Source: Nepenthes gracilis
Taxonomy: Eukaryota; Streptophyta; Magnoliopsida; Caryophyllales; Nepenthaceae
DNA length: 64,000 bases
Assembly (NCBI GenBank): GCA_033239525.1
Contig: BSYO01000022.1
Span: 14,580,923-14,644,922, forward strand
Reading direction: 5' to 3'
A program made the position numbers and the translations under genes. Positions 21,641-34,300 of the stretch are shown one piece after another. The notes below the pieces were generated by a model. The model did not search any database. It was not told where the DNA came from and worked only from the letters and a program-made list of their open reading frames with translations. The number at the start of each line of letters is the position of its first letter. The stretch's first letter is position 1.

Positions 21641-22169
21641 TTTGCTAGAAGGCCGGAGTGGCATGAATTTGGTGAGGCCGGACCGGAGTTGAATTGTGCT
21701 ACTGAATCCGGAGTGCATTTTGCCGGAGTCCTTTGGTCCGGAGTGCAATTCTCCGGAGCACATTTTGCCGGAGTGATTTTGCCGTTTAGAGGCCGGAGTG
21801 GATGGCTGAAGACGGTGTGCGCTTTGAGGCGGAGTGGCATTTTGATGCCAGATTTCCCTTTGTGGGCGGAGTAGAGTCTACTGGAGTGGCGTTATACTCT
21901 TAAAAGCTGGAGCTGGTCTGCGTGTGTTTGAAGCCGGTGTGTTTTTGATGCCGGAGTGGCTTCTTGTTTGCTGGAGTAACTTTTTGTGAATGGAGTTGTT
22001 GGTTTACAATAATTAACATTATTGTAATTTTTAATGACTGTTGTCATTGGATTAAGGGTCCCCCCTGCTTTGTGTTCCATCTCTAAGTCGGCAAAACACT
22101 TGGTTATGAACATATTTTTTGTACATCTCTTTAAAATTCTAATACAATTAATTACTTACAAAAAAAAAG
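21632..22169 (+). mobile_element. Short retroposon of the ATTACTTAC-A(n) subfamily with CCGGAGTG repeats
   Basis: About 540 bp inserted in RNase H. The 3' end is ...acaattaattacttac-A9, related to but distinct from the ...TTACTTACC terminus. The block atctctaagtcggcaaaacacttgg also occurs in antisense at 41840 and 57640. The 5' two thirds is a degenerate array of about 20-bp words around GCCGGAGTG. The TSD is imperfect: gaattaa before, gatttaa after. Confidence 0.7.
21635..21970 (+). repeat. Degenerate CCGGAGTG-type short repeat array
   Basis: At least ten copies of a word like gccggagtg(g/c)attttg at irregular 15-30 bp spacing. A similar array with gccggagtggatattt lies at 42478-42690. Confidence 0.65.
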
Positions 22170-23603
22170 ATTTAAAACTAGCTACTGTGGTTTTTGCATT
22201 AAAAATTTAAAGACATTATCTGTACAGTGAGAAATTTCTTACATATTCTAACCACAAGAGTTTAAAATATTTATTCTTGCAGAAGGAGTTGAACATGAGG
22301 CAGAGGTGGTGGATCGAATTTCTAAAAGATTATAATTGTGTGATCCAATACCAACTAGGAAAAGCCAATATGGTGGCCGATGCTTTAAGTGACCGATCAA
22401 GGTTTGTGGCAATATTATAGATTAAGAAGATGGAGATGCTGGATTGTATGAAGCAATGCAATATGCAGCGGTACGTCAAAGGAAACCAAATGCTGCTATC
22501 TTATCTTGAAGTGCAGCCAGAGGTGTTGCGGAGATTCAAGGAGGGGCAAGCGAATAATCCCTTCTTAATGGAGATTGCTGGAGACTTGAAGAAGGACTCC
22601 AAAGTTGATTTTAATATTCGGGCTAATGGAGTCCTGAAATTTAGAGATCGATTATGTGTACTTGAAAATATGGAGCTTAAGGAAGAGATTATGAGGGAAG
22701 CACATTGAACAAGGTATACACTTCACCCTGGAATTAATAAGACGTACGAGGACTTAAGAAAAGCATTCTTGTGGAGAAGAATAAAGAAGAGAATTTTGGC
22801 TTTTGTGAATAAATGCTTTATCTGTCAACAATTGAAAGCTGAGAAAAGAAAACCGGCTAGACTGTTGCAACCGATGCCCATCCCAAGTTGGAAGTGGAAG
22901 GAGAATGTGATGGATTTTGTGTTTGGTTTGCCTAGAACCTCGAAGAACCAAGATGCCATAAGGGTTATCGTTGACCGACTGACCAAATCGGCCTATTTCT
23001 TGGCGATCTAGATGACCTACTCTCGGGATCAATTGGCTCGGTTGTATATTAATGAGATTGTTAGGCTCCATGGTGTGCCAGCCATGATTGTATCCGATTG
23101 AAATCCAAGGTTTGTCTCAAAATTTTAGGAAAGATTACTTTGAGAATTAGGGACAGGATTAAAATTTAGCACGACTTATCATCTCAAAATAGATGGTCAA
23201 TCAGAGTGCACCATTCATATATTAGAGGACATGCTAAGGGCCTCAGTGTTAGAGATGAAAGGTAGTTGGGTTTATCATTTGGCTCTGGAGGAGTTTGTTT
23301 ATAATAACAGTTACCAGGCGAGTATTGGTATGGCACCGTTTGAAACTCTGTATGAGAGAAAATGCTGATCGCCTATTCATTGGGAAGAAACAGGAGATAG
23401 GCGACTACTTGGTCCGAAAATTATTAAGGAGATAACAGAGAAAATCAGGTTGGTTAATGGGAATTTAAAAGTAGCTTGAAGTAGGTTGAAGAGCTACGCA
23501 GACAAAAGGAGATCGACATTGAAATTTGAAATCTGTGATTTTGTATTCTTAAAGTATCGCTATCCAAAGGAACATCCCAAATTGGAGTAAAAGGAAAGTT
23601 GAA
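22170..23603 (+). pseudogene. Gypsy RNase H end and integrase, unit 3
   Basis: Resumes with the RNase H C-terminal part. The integrase zinc region lies near 22650-22760 (LKEEIMREAH) and the core near 22870-23110 (WKENVMDFVFGLPRTSKNQD, then IVDRLTKSAYFLAI). It is cut at 23603 by the 3.2-kb insertion. Stops replace Arg and Gln codons at several places, a pattern typical of methyl-C decay. Confidence 0.78.
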
Positions 23604-26600
23604 TTTTTTTTTTTTTTGGTAAGTAAGTGTGTATTTGGGATTAACGGGAGAAAATTTATAAAAAATTATGTTATAACTCCAAGTTTTTTGAATTGGAGTT
23701 AGAACATAAAACGCTATGGCATACCCCGAGCAACTGGTACATCAGAGAAATCCTCAAAAAACCTAAGAGGAACTATCTAACAGAAGAACAAAAAAGTACA
23801 CTGTCGTTATACATCATCTAAAGCAACATAAGTTACAACCGAGAAGACCGGAACAACCATCCGATCACCCCGTAGTAAACACCAGCTCAAGTCAACAAGA
23901 CCCGAACGCACCTCATTCCATCGGTTTGTATCAAGGACTGAAGCAAGAACTCCAGCACCTCTAGACCATCAACGCAGATGCAAAGGGCAAAAAAAAGAAA
24001 AACCATCAGCAACCGAACCCCGTAGATCCAACAGGGAGACAGCTCCAAATTCTGAGTCGCACACAGTCGGATTGAAGCAAGGCATCCGACAGGACCCGAC
24101 AAAACCACATCAAACAGAAAGTGGCAAAAACAGGGCGGCAACTAGAATTTTCCATATCAATGGCCAGTATCAACCATCCACCAATAAAAGGGCTGGTTTA
24201 AAAGTCTGCTCCCAAATGCTTCGAAACCGCAACCATAAGTGAAGCCAGTATAACAAACATGTAGACCAGATTTGAAGCCCGACTTTAGACTCTCATCACC
24301 CACCAGCAGCAGCCGAGAGCCTCAAAGGATCGCAGGTCAAGGCAGCCAAAACATCTCACATCTCAGGACCAAAATGCTTTGAGCAGGTGGGTACCACACA
24401 CCAGATGGGCATCGAAGATTTCACACCAAAGATCTCCGCTTCCTTAAAGCCGCCAGCCATTTTCTTCAAAGATGTGTATCGACACTGAACACCGCACCTT
24501 CACGATCATCATTCCTACCATCAACATGGTCGTCGAGAACTCCATCACCAAAGATCATCCACAGGGATACCCGGATCGCCAAGGGAAAGTGTTGACAACT
24601 CCCTCACCTCAGCAATGCCTCATGTGCACCACCGAGATCAAATCAGTTGGGCTCCGACCGAGTATCCCACTTCGTGATTCAAGATCTCGCCAAAGCCACA
24701 TCGAAAATGGGGCAAAACAGTCAAACACATCACACTCGTCCGGGAAACCAATCAGCTCCCACCAATGACAAGGCAGCAATTCACGATTAATGCAGAGTGG
24801 GAAACAGATAGCCTGGCATCATAGTACCAACCACTTCAGTAGCAAAATCAGCAACAAAAGTTACAGCATACGACCTCCCACCGGAAGGAAATTCAAAACA
24901 GCGAAAGCCCATCTGCTGTCATCCAACCAGCGCCTCCCAAAAAATCCCGCAAGGGGTTTCTGGGTTATGGGGCCGCGAGTGCGGTGGGGCCAGTCACTAT
25001 AAAAAGTTTACCCTTAACACAGTTTCGGTGCTGATGTTCTGGAGGCTGTGGCGTGCATCTGGTGGAATTCAGCTGCTGGACCTTGTACGTTGGGGACACG
25101 GTGATGTTGCGCCCGGCTTTTGATGGCGTTGAGCATCTTGATTCAGTGTTTTTGTATGCTGCTGAGACGCATCAGATGTTACTGAAGGTAGAGGAGCAGC
25201 CAGGCGGCTGCAGTGGTATTGGGCCGATGTGAGTTCTGCTTTGGTCCTGCTGTTGCTTTAAGGTTTCTGCCTCTGGAGATGGTGAATCTGATGCCTGTGA
25301 GGTTGCCGAATTGCTCCTAACGCTGGAAAATAGCTGCTGTTGCATCTGGTGCAAATTTGCCTGCCGTTTTTTTTCACTTGACAAAGGTGCTATTGAAGTG
25401 CAGTCCCCAGGCTTTTCTTTGGAGCTGAAGTGGCAAGCCTGCTGAGCCGATGGTCTCGGTTGATGTGGAGTGCATCGGTGGGAATTCTGCTGCCGGTGAA
25501 TGCCCCGTATTGATGTTGTATCTGTGACATTTTACTTTGGGATCACGATCTTTGTTGATCCCGGTTTTTGAAGGCCCAATTCCTTGGCTTTGTTATTTGT
25601 ATGTCTGAGATGCATCAGAAATCCCGATGGAAGATGAGCATCCAGCGGATGTGGTGATATTTTGTGCTGCCTGGCCGATGAGGTTGGTACCTTGAGGCTT
25701 AGGATTTTTATGTGCTTCTGCAGATATGTTCAACAGCTGAAGATGGGTTGCTGTTCTCGGAACTGGAGTATGCCGATTCTGTGGGTCTGCTATTGCATGC
25801 TATATTATGTTGTCTATGATGGAAATGTAATATTTTGTCATTTTCGGCAGAGGTTGTCCTCCTAGAGGCTTTTTGTTTATTCAGATGTACTGTCTGCTCA
25901 GGGTATGCCCTAGCGTCTTATATTTTATCTTCAAGTTGAAATACTTGGAGATAAACATTTTTTCTTTTTGTACTATTTTTCTCCCATTAATCCAAAATAC
26001 TTACTTACCAAAAAAAAAAGTCATCCAACCAGCGCCAGCAGATGAAGCCCAGCAGACAGGGCCATCGCCAGACATAGCCAGTTGATAATCATTAGTTCGG
26101 CCTAGAGCACACCTGCTTCAGCATACCAGTAAAGACAGCAAACAACGGACCATGTTATCATGAGAGAGCAAGCAGGACGCATCAGCAATTACTTTGGATC
26201 AAACAGAATCATCCGCATCCACCCGGAAACACAAACAGTTCAAGGCCATCACACCCAAAATAACCACGATCCAGCATTTCAGCAGGTAGAAAATAAACCC
26301 CATTACACAGCCGCAGAAGAAAATGAACTTCAAATGAGAAAATGTCAAGAAAATAGGAAGCATGCAAACTAGCAGCGAACATTGCACATAGCACGAAACT
26401 CAACCAAATAGCAGCACTGAACGGTGAATCATAGCCTCGAGCCAACTAAATCAAACCCCGCACTAAATCAAACAGCAGCACTGGCAATACATCCCACAAG
26501 CTGGAAAATGCAGTCAAACCCTGCACTAAATCAAACCCCAGCCAACAGTAATGAATTAACACAGCCAACCATTCCCGGCATGGCTACAGAAATTGCAGGA

Positions 26601-26839
26601 CGAAATGCAGAGACGATGTTCTGTTCGAGAGAGTTCCAAAGAGCATTTCAATATGATCATCCAATCAACAGACCAAGCCTTGATGAGCAGCCATCGACAC
26701 CCGCATTTACATCAAAGATATACATAAGATACAGCAGGCCATGACAATACTAGAAAGAAAGCCCTGGATCAGAAGGTGTTCCTTATAACATCAAACATGC
26801 TGGAGACCGGAAACATCAGAATCATCTGAAGATGGCACA
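23604..26839 (-). mobile_element. 5'-truncated TACTTACC-A(n) retroposon with a nested insertion, 16-bp TSD
   Basis: TSD taaaaggaaagttgaa at 23588-23603 and 26840-26855. The 3' T-run lies at the left end, followed by ggtaagtaagtgtgtatttggg. The body is a non-coding CAG-rich tail of the same subfamily as 6378-8130. Without the nested plus-strand chimera (24935-26019 and its TSD) it is about 2.1 kb. The ORF1 region and 5' leader are missing. Confidence 0.85.
24935..26019 (+). mobile_element. SINE/LINE chimera inserted as one unit, 17-bp TSD
   Basis: A 1085-bp insertion flanked by gtcatccaaccagcgcc (24918-24934, 26020-26036). Bases 24935-25025 are the 3' half of the SINE, ending ...cccttaacacagttt. 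From 25026 the sequence is the TGCTG-rich LINE-type tail ending ...aatacttacttacc-A(n). Both parts share one TSD pair, so they entered together. Confidence 0.85.
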
Positions 26840-26855
26840 TAAAAGGAAAGTTGAA

Positions 26856-27262
26856 GCCGAGGTTCATAGGACCCTTTGAGATTTTTGAAAAAGTTAGTGA
26901 AGTAGCTTAACGATTAGCTTTTCCACCTAGCTTGGGTTATATTCATGATATGTTTCACATATCAATACTTCGTAAATATGTCCATGATTCAGCGCATGTA
27001 ATTAATTTTGAGCCTTTGACTATTGGTGAAAACCTATCTTACTTTGAGGAGCCGGTATAGATTTTAGATTGGAGGGATCAAATATTACGCACAAGGACCA
27101 TACCTTTAATAAAAGTTTTATGGAGAAATCACTCCACTGGGGATGCTACTTGGGAATGTGAAGTAGAGTTCCAAAGTAAGTGCCCTCAGTTATTTCCATA
27201 AGGTATATATATATATAGTATTGTCAAATTTTGAGGACGATAGGTTATAAGTTGGGGAGATA
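26856..27262 (+). pseudogene. Gypsy integrase C-terminal end, PPT, unit 3
   Basis: Continues the integrase C-terminal region after the insertion (MFHISILRKYVHDSAHVI near 26950), then a chromodomain-like tail (IPLIKVLWRNHSTGDATWE near 27110). An AT repeat follows, and then the polypurine tract agttggggaga at about 27250-27260, just before LTR-c. Confidence 0.75.
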
Positions 27263-27841
27263 AGTAAGGATCGAGTTTATAGGACATAGTCTCTCACGTC
27301 CTTAATGGAAAAATTGACCTAGGTAGCAAGACAGCCGGATAAGAATTGTTGACTGGCCAGATTGAATTATTGATCGGAATTTGTGGTTGACCGATTTAAA
27401 GGATGGTTGTCCATATTAGAAAGAGGATCGGTTAAGACAGTTGATCAAATTAGATAGATGATTGGAGTAGATTATCGATCGGTTAAGATAAATAAACGGA
27501 GTAGATAGATGAAAAGGATGGAATGTTGACCTGTTAAGAGAATTGACAGAAATTAGAATTGTTGACTGGAATTAGGAAGATTACCAAAATCGCCATGAAA
27601 CTTCGGTTTGAAAATGAACAGAAACAATCGAGGTTGTTTGGGAAATTAGAAAGAGACCAAGGTCATTCAGGAAATTAGAAAGAGACTGAGGACTCATAGA
27701 TAGACCGAGGACTCACAAAACAAGAGATAGTGAGACGTTTTTCTTGCTTCCACCTGCTCCGTTGACATTCTAGAAAGAAAAAACTGAGTGGGAAAAGAAG
27801 TACAAAGTACCTACCCCTACTTGCTCCCCCTACGCATTGTT

Positions 27842-27849
27842 TATAAATA
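27842..27849 (+). promoter_or_regulatory. TATA box of LTR-c
   Basis: TATAAATA in the same context as in LTR-b and LTR-d (acttgatttgggggtta downstream). Confidence 0.65.
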
Positions 27850-28410
27850 CTTGATTTGGGGGTTATGAAAGGAGTTTGAAAATCTAAGAGGGAAGCACAA
27901 AGGAGAAGAAGGAGAGGAAGAGTTTCAAGTCACATTTGAGTAAGGGAATTCGTAGATCGGATCCAGACAAGTATACTCTATGCTTCATCTTTGGCTGTTG
28001 CTAATTCTTGTTCGAATCCTTCAGGTATTATTGTTCTAATGACATTCTTCACTACGTTTCTACGTAATGCACGTTGTGACACTTGTTTTCTCATATTTTA
28101 TGAAGGAATTTTATATTCAGTGTATGTGTTATGTCTTACATGCGGGATTTTGTTCCACGGTTAATGCTTGAAAAATTGTTAGAATTCCTTTTGTTTTTTG
28201 AGTTCGGTATTATAGCAAGAATTGGTAAAGTTTAAGCCATGGTGCACGGAAAAGTTATCCTGCATGTTTAATTACTGTCAACAAATATTAGTTTACTTAT
28301 CTCATCCGTTTGCATGTTTTGTTGCCATTTATAAAAGTAAGTTTGCTCTTTAAGGACTTCAGTCATTTGAAGCTTAAGATTTAAGAAAATTAAAATTTTG
28401 ACAAAAGTTG

Positions 28411-28586
28411 GCCAAGTAGCTGCAGGTCTGAAATGTAACCGTTATTGATATATGATGGCCGAGTAGCTGTAGGCCAAAAATACAGCCGTTATTAATAAAT
28501 GATAGCCAAGTAGCTACAGGACTAAAATATAGTCGTTATTGATATATGATGGTCGAGTAGCTGTAGGCCTAAAATGTAGCTGTTAA
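28411..28586 (+). repeat. 47-bp tandem repeats in LTR-c, four units
   Basis: Four imperfect copies of the (c)cgagtagctgcaggcct-type unit, ending ...gctgttaaagg. Confidence 0.85.
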
Positions 28587-29219
28587 AGGAAAGTTGATTT
28601 TTGATTTAAATTCGTTTGGAAATCAATTCTCATGGAAATGTCTTTGGCCCATGTTTTATGTTCCTGTTTGCATAATGGTCTCATTCCATTTCTTTTGATT
28701 TCATTTCAAAACATATTTATGTTTGTCCGTACTTATTTGTACCTTACCGAGTAATCTGCTCACTCCTTGCTATTTCTTACCTTCAGATGAGCAAGAACTC
28801 ATGCCAGACGAGAAAGAGTAGAGTCGGACGGACTTGCAAGGTAGGAAGGCCGATTTTGATTCATGTAGTAGTATATGATAGACTTGATCTATTTTTTGTC
28901 ATTTTGGGGACTTTTTTATAATGATTCCATTGTATAAATTAATGGATAATTATATACTTTCATTGAACTTTATGGTTTAAGAAATTTTAGTTCCTAGTGG
29001 TATCTCATACGTCAAAGATTTCTCCCTGAGAATCAACTGACTTAGATAAGGTCGATCTAGAATCTTGGTCGGCCAAGATGTGGTCGAATTAAGAGTTTCG
29101 GCTAGTTTGGATCCTGTGTGTACTATTATTTTAAAATATTACATGATTATTTATGTTCATCACACTAATATGAATATTGACGGAGGTTATTTGAGGATTA
29201 TGACCCGTTCCGTCACAGG

Positions 29220-29230
29220 TGGTATCAGAG
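29220..29230 (+). promoter_or_regulatory. Primer-binding site (initiator Met tRNA type)
   Basis: TGGTATCAGAG stands two bases after the LTR-c end (...GTCACA-GG-). It is the usual PBS complementary to the 3' end of plant initiator tRNA-Met. It marks LTR-c as the 5' LTR of unit 4. Confidence 0.8.
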
Positions 29231-29344
29231 AAAGAGATGCCTTTGATTTGATCTAAATTTATATAGAAACTTAGGATAGATTAAAATTGATCAAATGAAA
29301 AGAGGAAGGCATAGGACAACTAAGTTAGACTTAGTTATCCTAGT

Positions 29345-29364
29345 TACTTACCAAAAAAAAAAAA
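29345..29364 (+). mobile_element. Micro-insertion: 20-bp retroposon 3' end with TSD
   Basis: The inserted bases are tacttaccaaaaaaaaaaaa, flanked by a perfect 17-bp TSD gacttagttatcctagt (29328-29344, 29365-29381). Confidence 0.85.
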
Positions 29365-30797
29365 GACTTAGTTATCCTAGTCCAGTAAATTAGGCTAGCA
29401 CTAAGTAGGACCAAGGCGTTGTGTTTAGGAAGCGTCGTGTCCTAGTTACTGCTCAGACAGAATTATAATCTGACCGAGCTGCTTTTTTTAAAAAAAAGTT
29501 GAAGTGTTAGCTGAAGGAATGGCAAATAGAGGAAAATGGGTTCCTCATATTGGTAATTTTTAGTACCAAGAGGCGGAGTACTTGAATCTATTAGGAAGGA
29601 TGATCGATGTTATGGAAGCTATGGGGTAACAAAAGTTGGCTCTAGTTTTGGCTCCAGCTCTCGTTAATCAGGGAACATTGACGTATGATCGTTTCACCAA
29701 TGAGCGAGTACCAAAATTCTGGGAAGAACCGAATCCAGTGAAGGCAGACACATGGATCTAGTGGCTTAAGAAGGTGTTTGCTGTTATTAGATATCTGGCC
29801 GAAGATAGAGTTTTATTTGCTACTCATAAGTTGGAGGGAGATGACCATCATTAGTGGGAAATACACAAAAGAGTATTTGAGGTGTTAGAGAATGAAATTA
29901 CTTGGGCTATATTTGAGGCAGCCTTTATAGAAAAATATTTTCCTACCAATTTTCGTGGGCAGAAAGAGAATGAGTTTTTACGATTAAGAGAGGGCAATCG
30001 TACAGTGGTTGAGTACGATACCAAGTTTATGGAGTCAACCCATTATACTCTGTATATGGTGGAGGAGGAAGATAGGTAGGCGAGAAGTTTTCTCAGGGCT
30101 TGAGGGATGATATTAGGAAACATCCGTTGATGTTGAAGCTGTTGACTTATGGGAATGTGTTGGATATAGCCATTATTTATGAGAAGGAACTAGAGAAAGA
30201 TGAGTTTTTCAAAAAAAAAAAAAAGGATATCTAGCCAGAGTAGTTTACGAGCCAGCTCCAGTGTGGGATCAATGAGACCACTGAAGAAGACAAAGCAGGC
30301 GGAGTTAGGGAAGAAGTCCGGCCAATCAGCGCCAACCCCAAGGGTGTCAACCAACCCGTGTCCTCATTGTGGGAAGCTACATAAGGGTAAGCCTTGTTTT
30401 AATATGTTGGGAGTTTGTTATAATTGTGGATAGGCAGGGCACATGATAAGGAACTGCCCTCATTTGAGTTGAGCCCCAGTGTCCAAACCAGCTGTCCCGG
30501 CCAAGGTGTTTGCAGTCTTTGCAAAGGAGGCTAAAGTTTCAACAGACATGGTGGAATGTATTCTCTCTATTTGTGGCGTTTCCTACCATATGCTTTTTGA
30601 TTCAGGATCCACCCATTCATTTGTTTTGCCTAAATTTGCACATCATCTTGCATCATCCCCAAAGATTCTTAATTATTCTTTGATTATTTCAACACCCATG
30701 GGGTCATCTGTGGTTCTAGATGTTATGTACCCAAGGTGTGTTATTGAGGTTAATGGATGTCCGTTGCCAGCTAACTTAGTCTTGTTGAAGACATGTG

Positions 30798-31247
30798 TTA
30801 TTGGTTTGGCTGACTGTGCAGATGCCCATTTTGGACTAGAAGCTGATCTTGGTGAAGCTTGAGTTCTTGTTTTCTGGGTAGTTGCCAGTCTGTCCAGCGC
30901 TGAAGCTTTTTTTTTTTTTTTTTGGTAAGTAAGTCCAGCGCTGAAGCTGGGTCCGGATGTACAGCAAGTGAACTGCCCAGGTGATGCTTGCGTTGCACCG
31001 CAAGCTGCTCATGCACTGTTGATGATTGTGTGTCTGCTTATGTGTAATATCAGATTACATATTTTGTTTTTCTGTTGAACGTTGTCCTCTTAGAGGCTAT
31101 TTAGGTATTATCTGATGTACCATTTGCTCGGGATATGCCATAATATTTTATGTTTTAAATCCAAGTCAAAATACTTGGAGATAAAACATAGATTTTGTAA
31201 TTTTTTCTCCATTTAATCTAAAATACTTACTTACCAAAAAAAAAAAA
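30798..31247 (+). mobile_element. 5'-truncated TACTTACC-A(n) retroposon in protease
   Basis: About 450 bp. It ends with the conserved blocks ttgtcctcttagaggct, gtaccatttgctcggg, acttggagataaaacat and aatacttacttacc-A(n). The TSD is unclear (attggtt on both sides at best), and a short target deletion is likely. It carries its own nested micro-insertion at 30908. Confidence 0.75.
30908..30932 (-). mobile_element. Micro-insertion: 25-bp retroposon 3' end with TSD
   Basis: T16 followed by ggtaagtaa, flanked by gtccagcgctgaagct (30892-30907, 30933-30948). In element sense only TTACTTACC plus the A-tail was copied. It sits inside another member of the same family in opposite orientation. Confidence 0.85.
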
Positions 31248-31385
31248 GGATTGGTTAGCAAAATATCACGCCAACATTGATTATTTTTGAAAGAGGGTAG
31301 ACTTTGTTATTCTATGAAGTGTGCCTTTTTTATTTAAGGAGTTTGGCGAAAAGAGGCACCCTTTTTCATTTTGGCTATTCATGCT

Positions 31386-34300
31386 AGGATCATGAAATTT
31401 TGAAATTCGTTGCTGCCGGTTGACTGATCCCGTTTGCTGCCAGACGCTCCTCCCGTCTTCGGCGCCGGCGCACGTCATCGGCCATGGCCGTCACCACCGC
31501 TCCTTCTCTGGTGTCTGCCACCCCTGTCCGTCCCCCTCTCTCTCCAACCTCCTCTTCACTGAACACCGACGATCCCTCTGTAAACCCTCCTTTGAACCCA
31601 CCCTCAATTCGGTCCCCGGATCCCGTTTCGTCTTCGCTCACGAAGCTCGCCACCGACAAATCTGGCGATGTCCTTGCCCCCCCCACTCATGGGTCGATGT
31701 AGTCAAGAAGGACGGTTCTGGTTGTAGCCCAGCATTGCAGTTCTTCCCTCAACAGTCTTCTACTTCCTCTGATGGCGCTCTATCTCCTCCGCCAGAGGTC
31801 ATCGAGCAAGTAGGCTATTTCCTCAATTCACCCCCCCACTTCACGGCTGTTAAGGCAATTGCCATGAAGCTTTGGGCTCGTTTCGGCCTCAAGCAAGCCG
31901 CCGGCAACGAAGGAGGATTTTTTTTCTTTCGGTTCCCATCTGAAGAAATGATGAAGAAATGTTTATGCGCTGGCTCATGGGTATTTTCTGGCAGAGCAAT
32001 CTTTCTCAAACAATGGAAGCCAGGAATGGATTTGTCCAAAGAAGAACACAAACGCTTTCCAATCTGGATTAAAATGTCGAACATTCCGCTCGAACTGTGG
32101 TCTCCCGATGGACTAAGCTAGTTAGCTAGTGCGGTTGGAATCCCTCTTCAGATTGATCCCAAGACGGCTCGTATGGAGAATCTCTCCTTTGCTAAGATGT
32201 GTGTTGAAGTTGGTGTGGATGGGCGTTCCCAACTCCATCACCATTCAAACCTCGCCTGCCTGAAATTGCTACGGTGAGTGTGGCATATAGCTGGAAGCCA
32301 ACCCGTTGTCCACGTTGCCAACAAATTGGTCATTTGGAGACAAGATGCCGGTCCAAGTCTGCTCCTGGTTCTTCTCATCCCAAGCAACTTGGTCCATCCC
32401 CTGACGCTCCTGTCCTGAGCGACAATGTAAGGTACCCCGTTCCTATTGATGCAACCGGCTTTGTCCTAAATGTGGAATCTGGTGACCAATTATCTATGCC
32501 TCCAACCGGTGCCGATGGTATCTCTGGTCAATTACCCTGTTTAGTGGTCGGGGATGCCCTGCCTCTCCCCCATCCTAATGCAGTTGATAGTTGTAGTGGT
32601 TGCTGCGTAAGTAACTCACCAAATGGGGCCGTTCCCACTGAACCAGGCCCCTCAAACAATGGTCTAGTATCTCAGACTCCCATGAAGTTTTTTACCCGCT
32701 CCCCTGTTCATGGCCTTCTCTCCTCTGATTCCTCTGCTTTGGGTGCTGACACATGTGAGCCCCAAGATAGTGAATGTCGAGTGAGTGGTTCCCCTATTGG
32801 GGCATCTTTGGAATCTCAGTACCCACGGATGCGGCTCTTCAAATCCCACCGGCTGGTTCGATTCCCAATTAAATGGGCCGATTAATGTGCAAGTTGATGA
32901 ACTGTCTCCTTCCTCTACTGATGCCGAGCTCCAACATCACCGTTTTGATATTGAAGAGTATATGCTTACCCCTTGCTCAATCCAAAGGATTACCAAGAAG
33001 TATGCTCTGAATTCCTCCTTGGTAATTGAAGAGCAGGGCATGGAGTCTGAGTGGAAGACTGCAAAGTCTAAGAAAAAGAAAAAAGCTGCCTCCAAAAAAT
33101 CTAGGGGCAGCTCTGGATCTTAGCCTCTTCTGTTGGGAATTTTTTTTGATTGGGGTCTCCTTCCCCGGGCTCTGGTTGAGCTGTTTTGGTCTCTATTTTT
33201 GTTCTGCATTGCAGCATGTTTGACATTGTTGGGGCAGTATGACCTTATTGCTCTTGGAGCTGTATTGTTCTTGGTTGTAGAATTTTTGCGGGCTGTTGTC
33301 TCATCTTGTAGGATTTGACACGGCTGAATATACTCTGGTGGTGCTCTTTATTATCTGGCTGCGTTTCCCATTTGATTGGGGTGGGGGAGCCCGTGTGTTT
33401 ATGGGTTGGGACCTTTCAGTTGAGGGCAGAGATGCTGGCTGAGGTTCCTTTTGGTTGTGTTTCTTTTCTTCTTGGTGAGGTGGTGACCTTTTGTTAGCTG
33501 CTCTATTGCGATGAGATTGAGTAGAAGTTCTTCGAATGCTAATGTAAGGAAAATACAGTCGATTGCTGCTGTTGTTGCATTGTTGATCTGTTTCTCTCTG
33601 CTGGCTAGGCATGCTGAAGAAGGTGCTGGTGCCTATCCTTTGTTATGGCATTGGCTATAGTGCTATCCAGTTGGCATGGGGCTGAAAATGCTCTTGGTGC
33701 TTTGGGTTGAGGTTGCTTAGTGTACTTCCTTGATTAGTTTCGGGCCGAGCTATCTTTGCGGTAGGGGCTGGTGTTTTTCCATTCTTTGAATAACATCTTT
33801 GCCTCTTCCTGAGCTGCATCTGTTTGACCAAATGAGTTACGAGGCACTGACGGTTGTGCCTTGTGGTTATATTGTATTGATGCTGGTGGGCAATGTTGCA
33901 GATAGTGTGGATTCAGCATTCATGCTGAATGCTTCTGGATGAAGCATTCATGATGCTGATCTTATTGCGGCCCTGCCCAGTGGGTTAGATTGTTCTGCCT
34001 GGTGCTCTTGATAATTCCAGCTGGGACATGGGTGGGCAGTTTTGCCCCCGTTGCTGTACTGGTGTTTATACTGCCTGCTGAGTGTCAGTATGCTCCATGC
34101 TCCCTGCCGTGCCAGTAAGATCTGGTGCTGATGTTGGATCGGCAGTTGAAGGGCTTGTTCCTTGCTGCTCGAATCTGAATTGTTGTTGACCAGTACTGCT
34201 GTTTGGTAGCTCGTGCCGTGATGCTGCTGTTGGCCCTGTGTGATTGATGCTGAGCCCGATGGCTTGTTCCTCCTCTGCTGTGAAGAGCAGCTACTGATGC

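Larger units (their letters stand above)
27263..29217 (+). repeat. Gypsy LTR-c (about 1.96 kb), shared by units 3 and 4
   Basis: Begins AGTAAGGATCGAG and ends ...TTCCGTCACA. It is preceded by a PPT (unit 3) and followed by a PBS (unit 4), so it serves as 3' LTR of one unit and 5' LTR of the next. It has four 47-bp units against nine in LTR-d, and lacks about 60 bp near its end that LTR-b and LTR-d keep. Confidence 0.85.
29218..30475 (+). pseudogene. Gypsy gag, unit 4
   Basis: Readable pieces: TYDRFTNERVPKFWEEPNPVKADTWI (parts, near 29685-29760), ITWAIFEAAFIEKYFPTNFR near 29900, FLRLREGNRTVVEYDTKFME near 29990, and two zinc knuckles near 30360-30460 (CPHCGKLHKGKPC; CYNCG then a stop in place of Gln). 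The N-terminal part carries several stops. A 20-bp micro-insertion lies at 29345 in the leader. Confidence 0.75.
30479..31373 (+). pseudogene. Gypsy protease, unit 4, with an insertion
   Basis: Protease with an intact active-site motif FDSGSTHSF near 30595. The frame is open from 30479 until the retroposon at 30798-31247. It resumes at about 31248 (DWLAKYHANIDYF-like), then is cut at 31374 by the 3.6-kb element. About 25 bp of protease sequence are missing at the first insertion point compared with unit 3. Confidence 0.7.

Noticed and set aside
30798..31256. A clean TSD for the retroposon in protease
   Set aside because: Only a 7-base attggtt match is found and about 25 target bases are missing, so the ends cannot be fixed.
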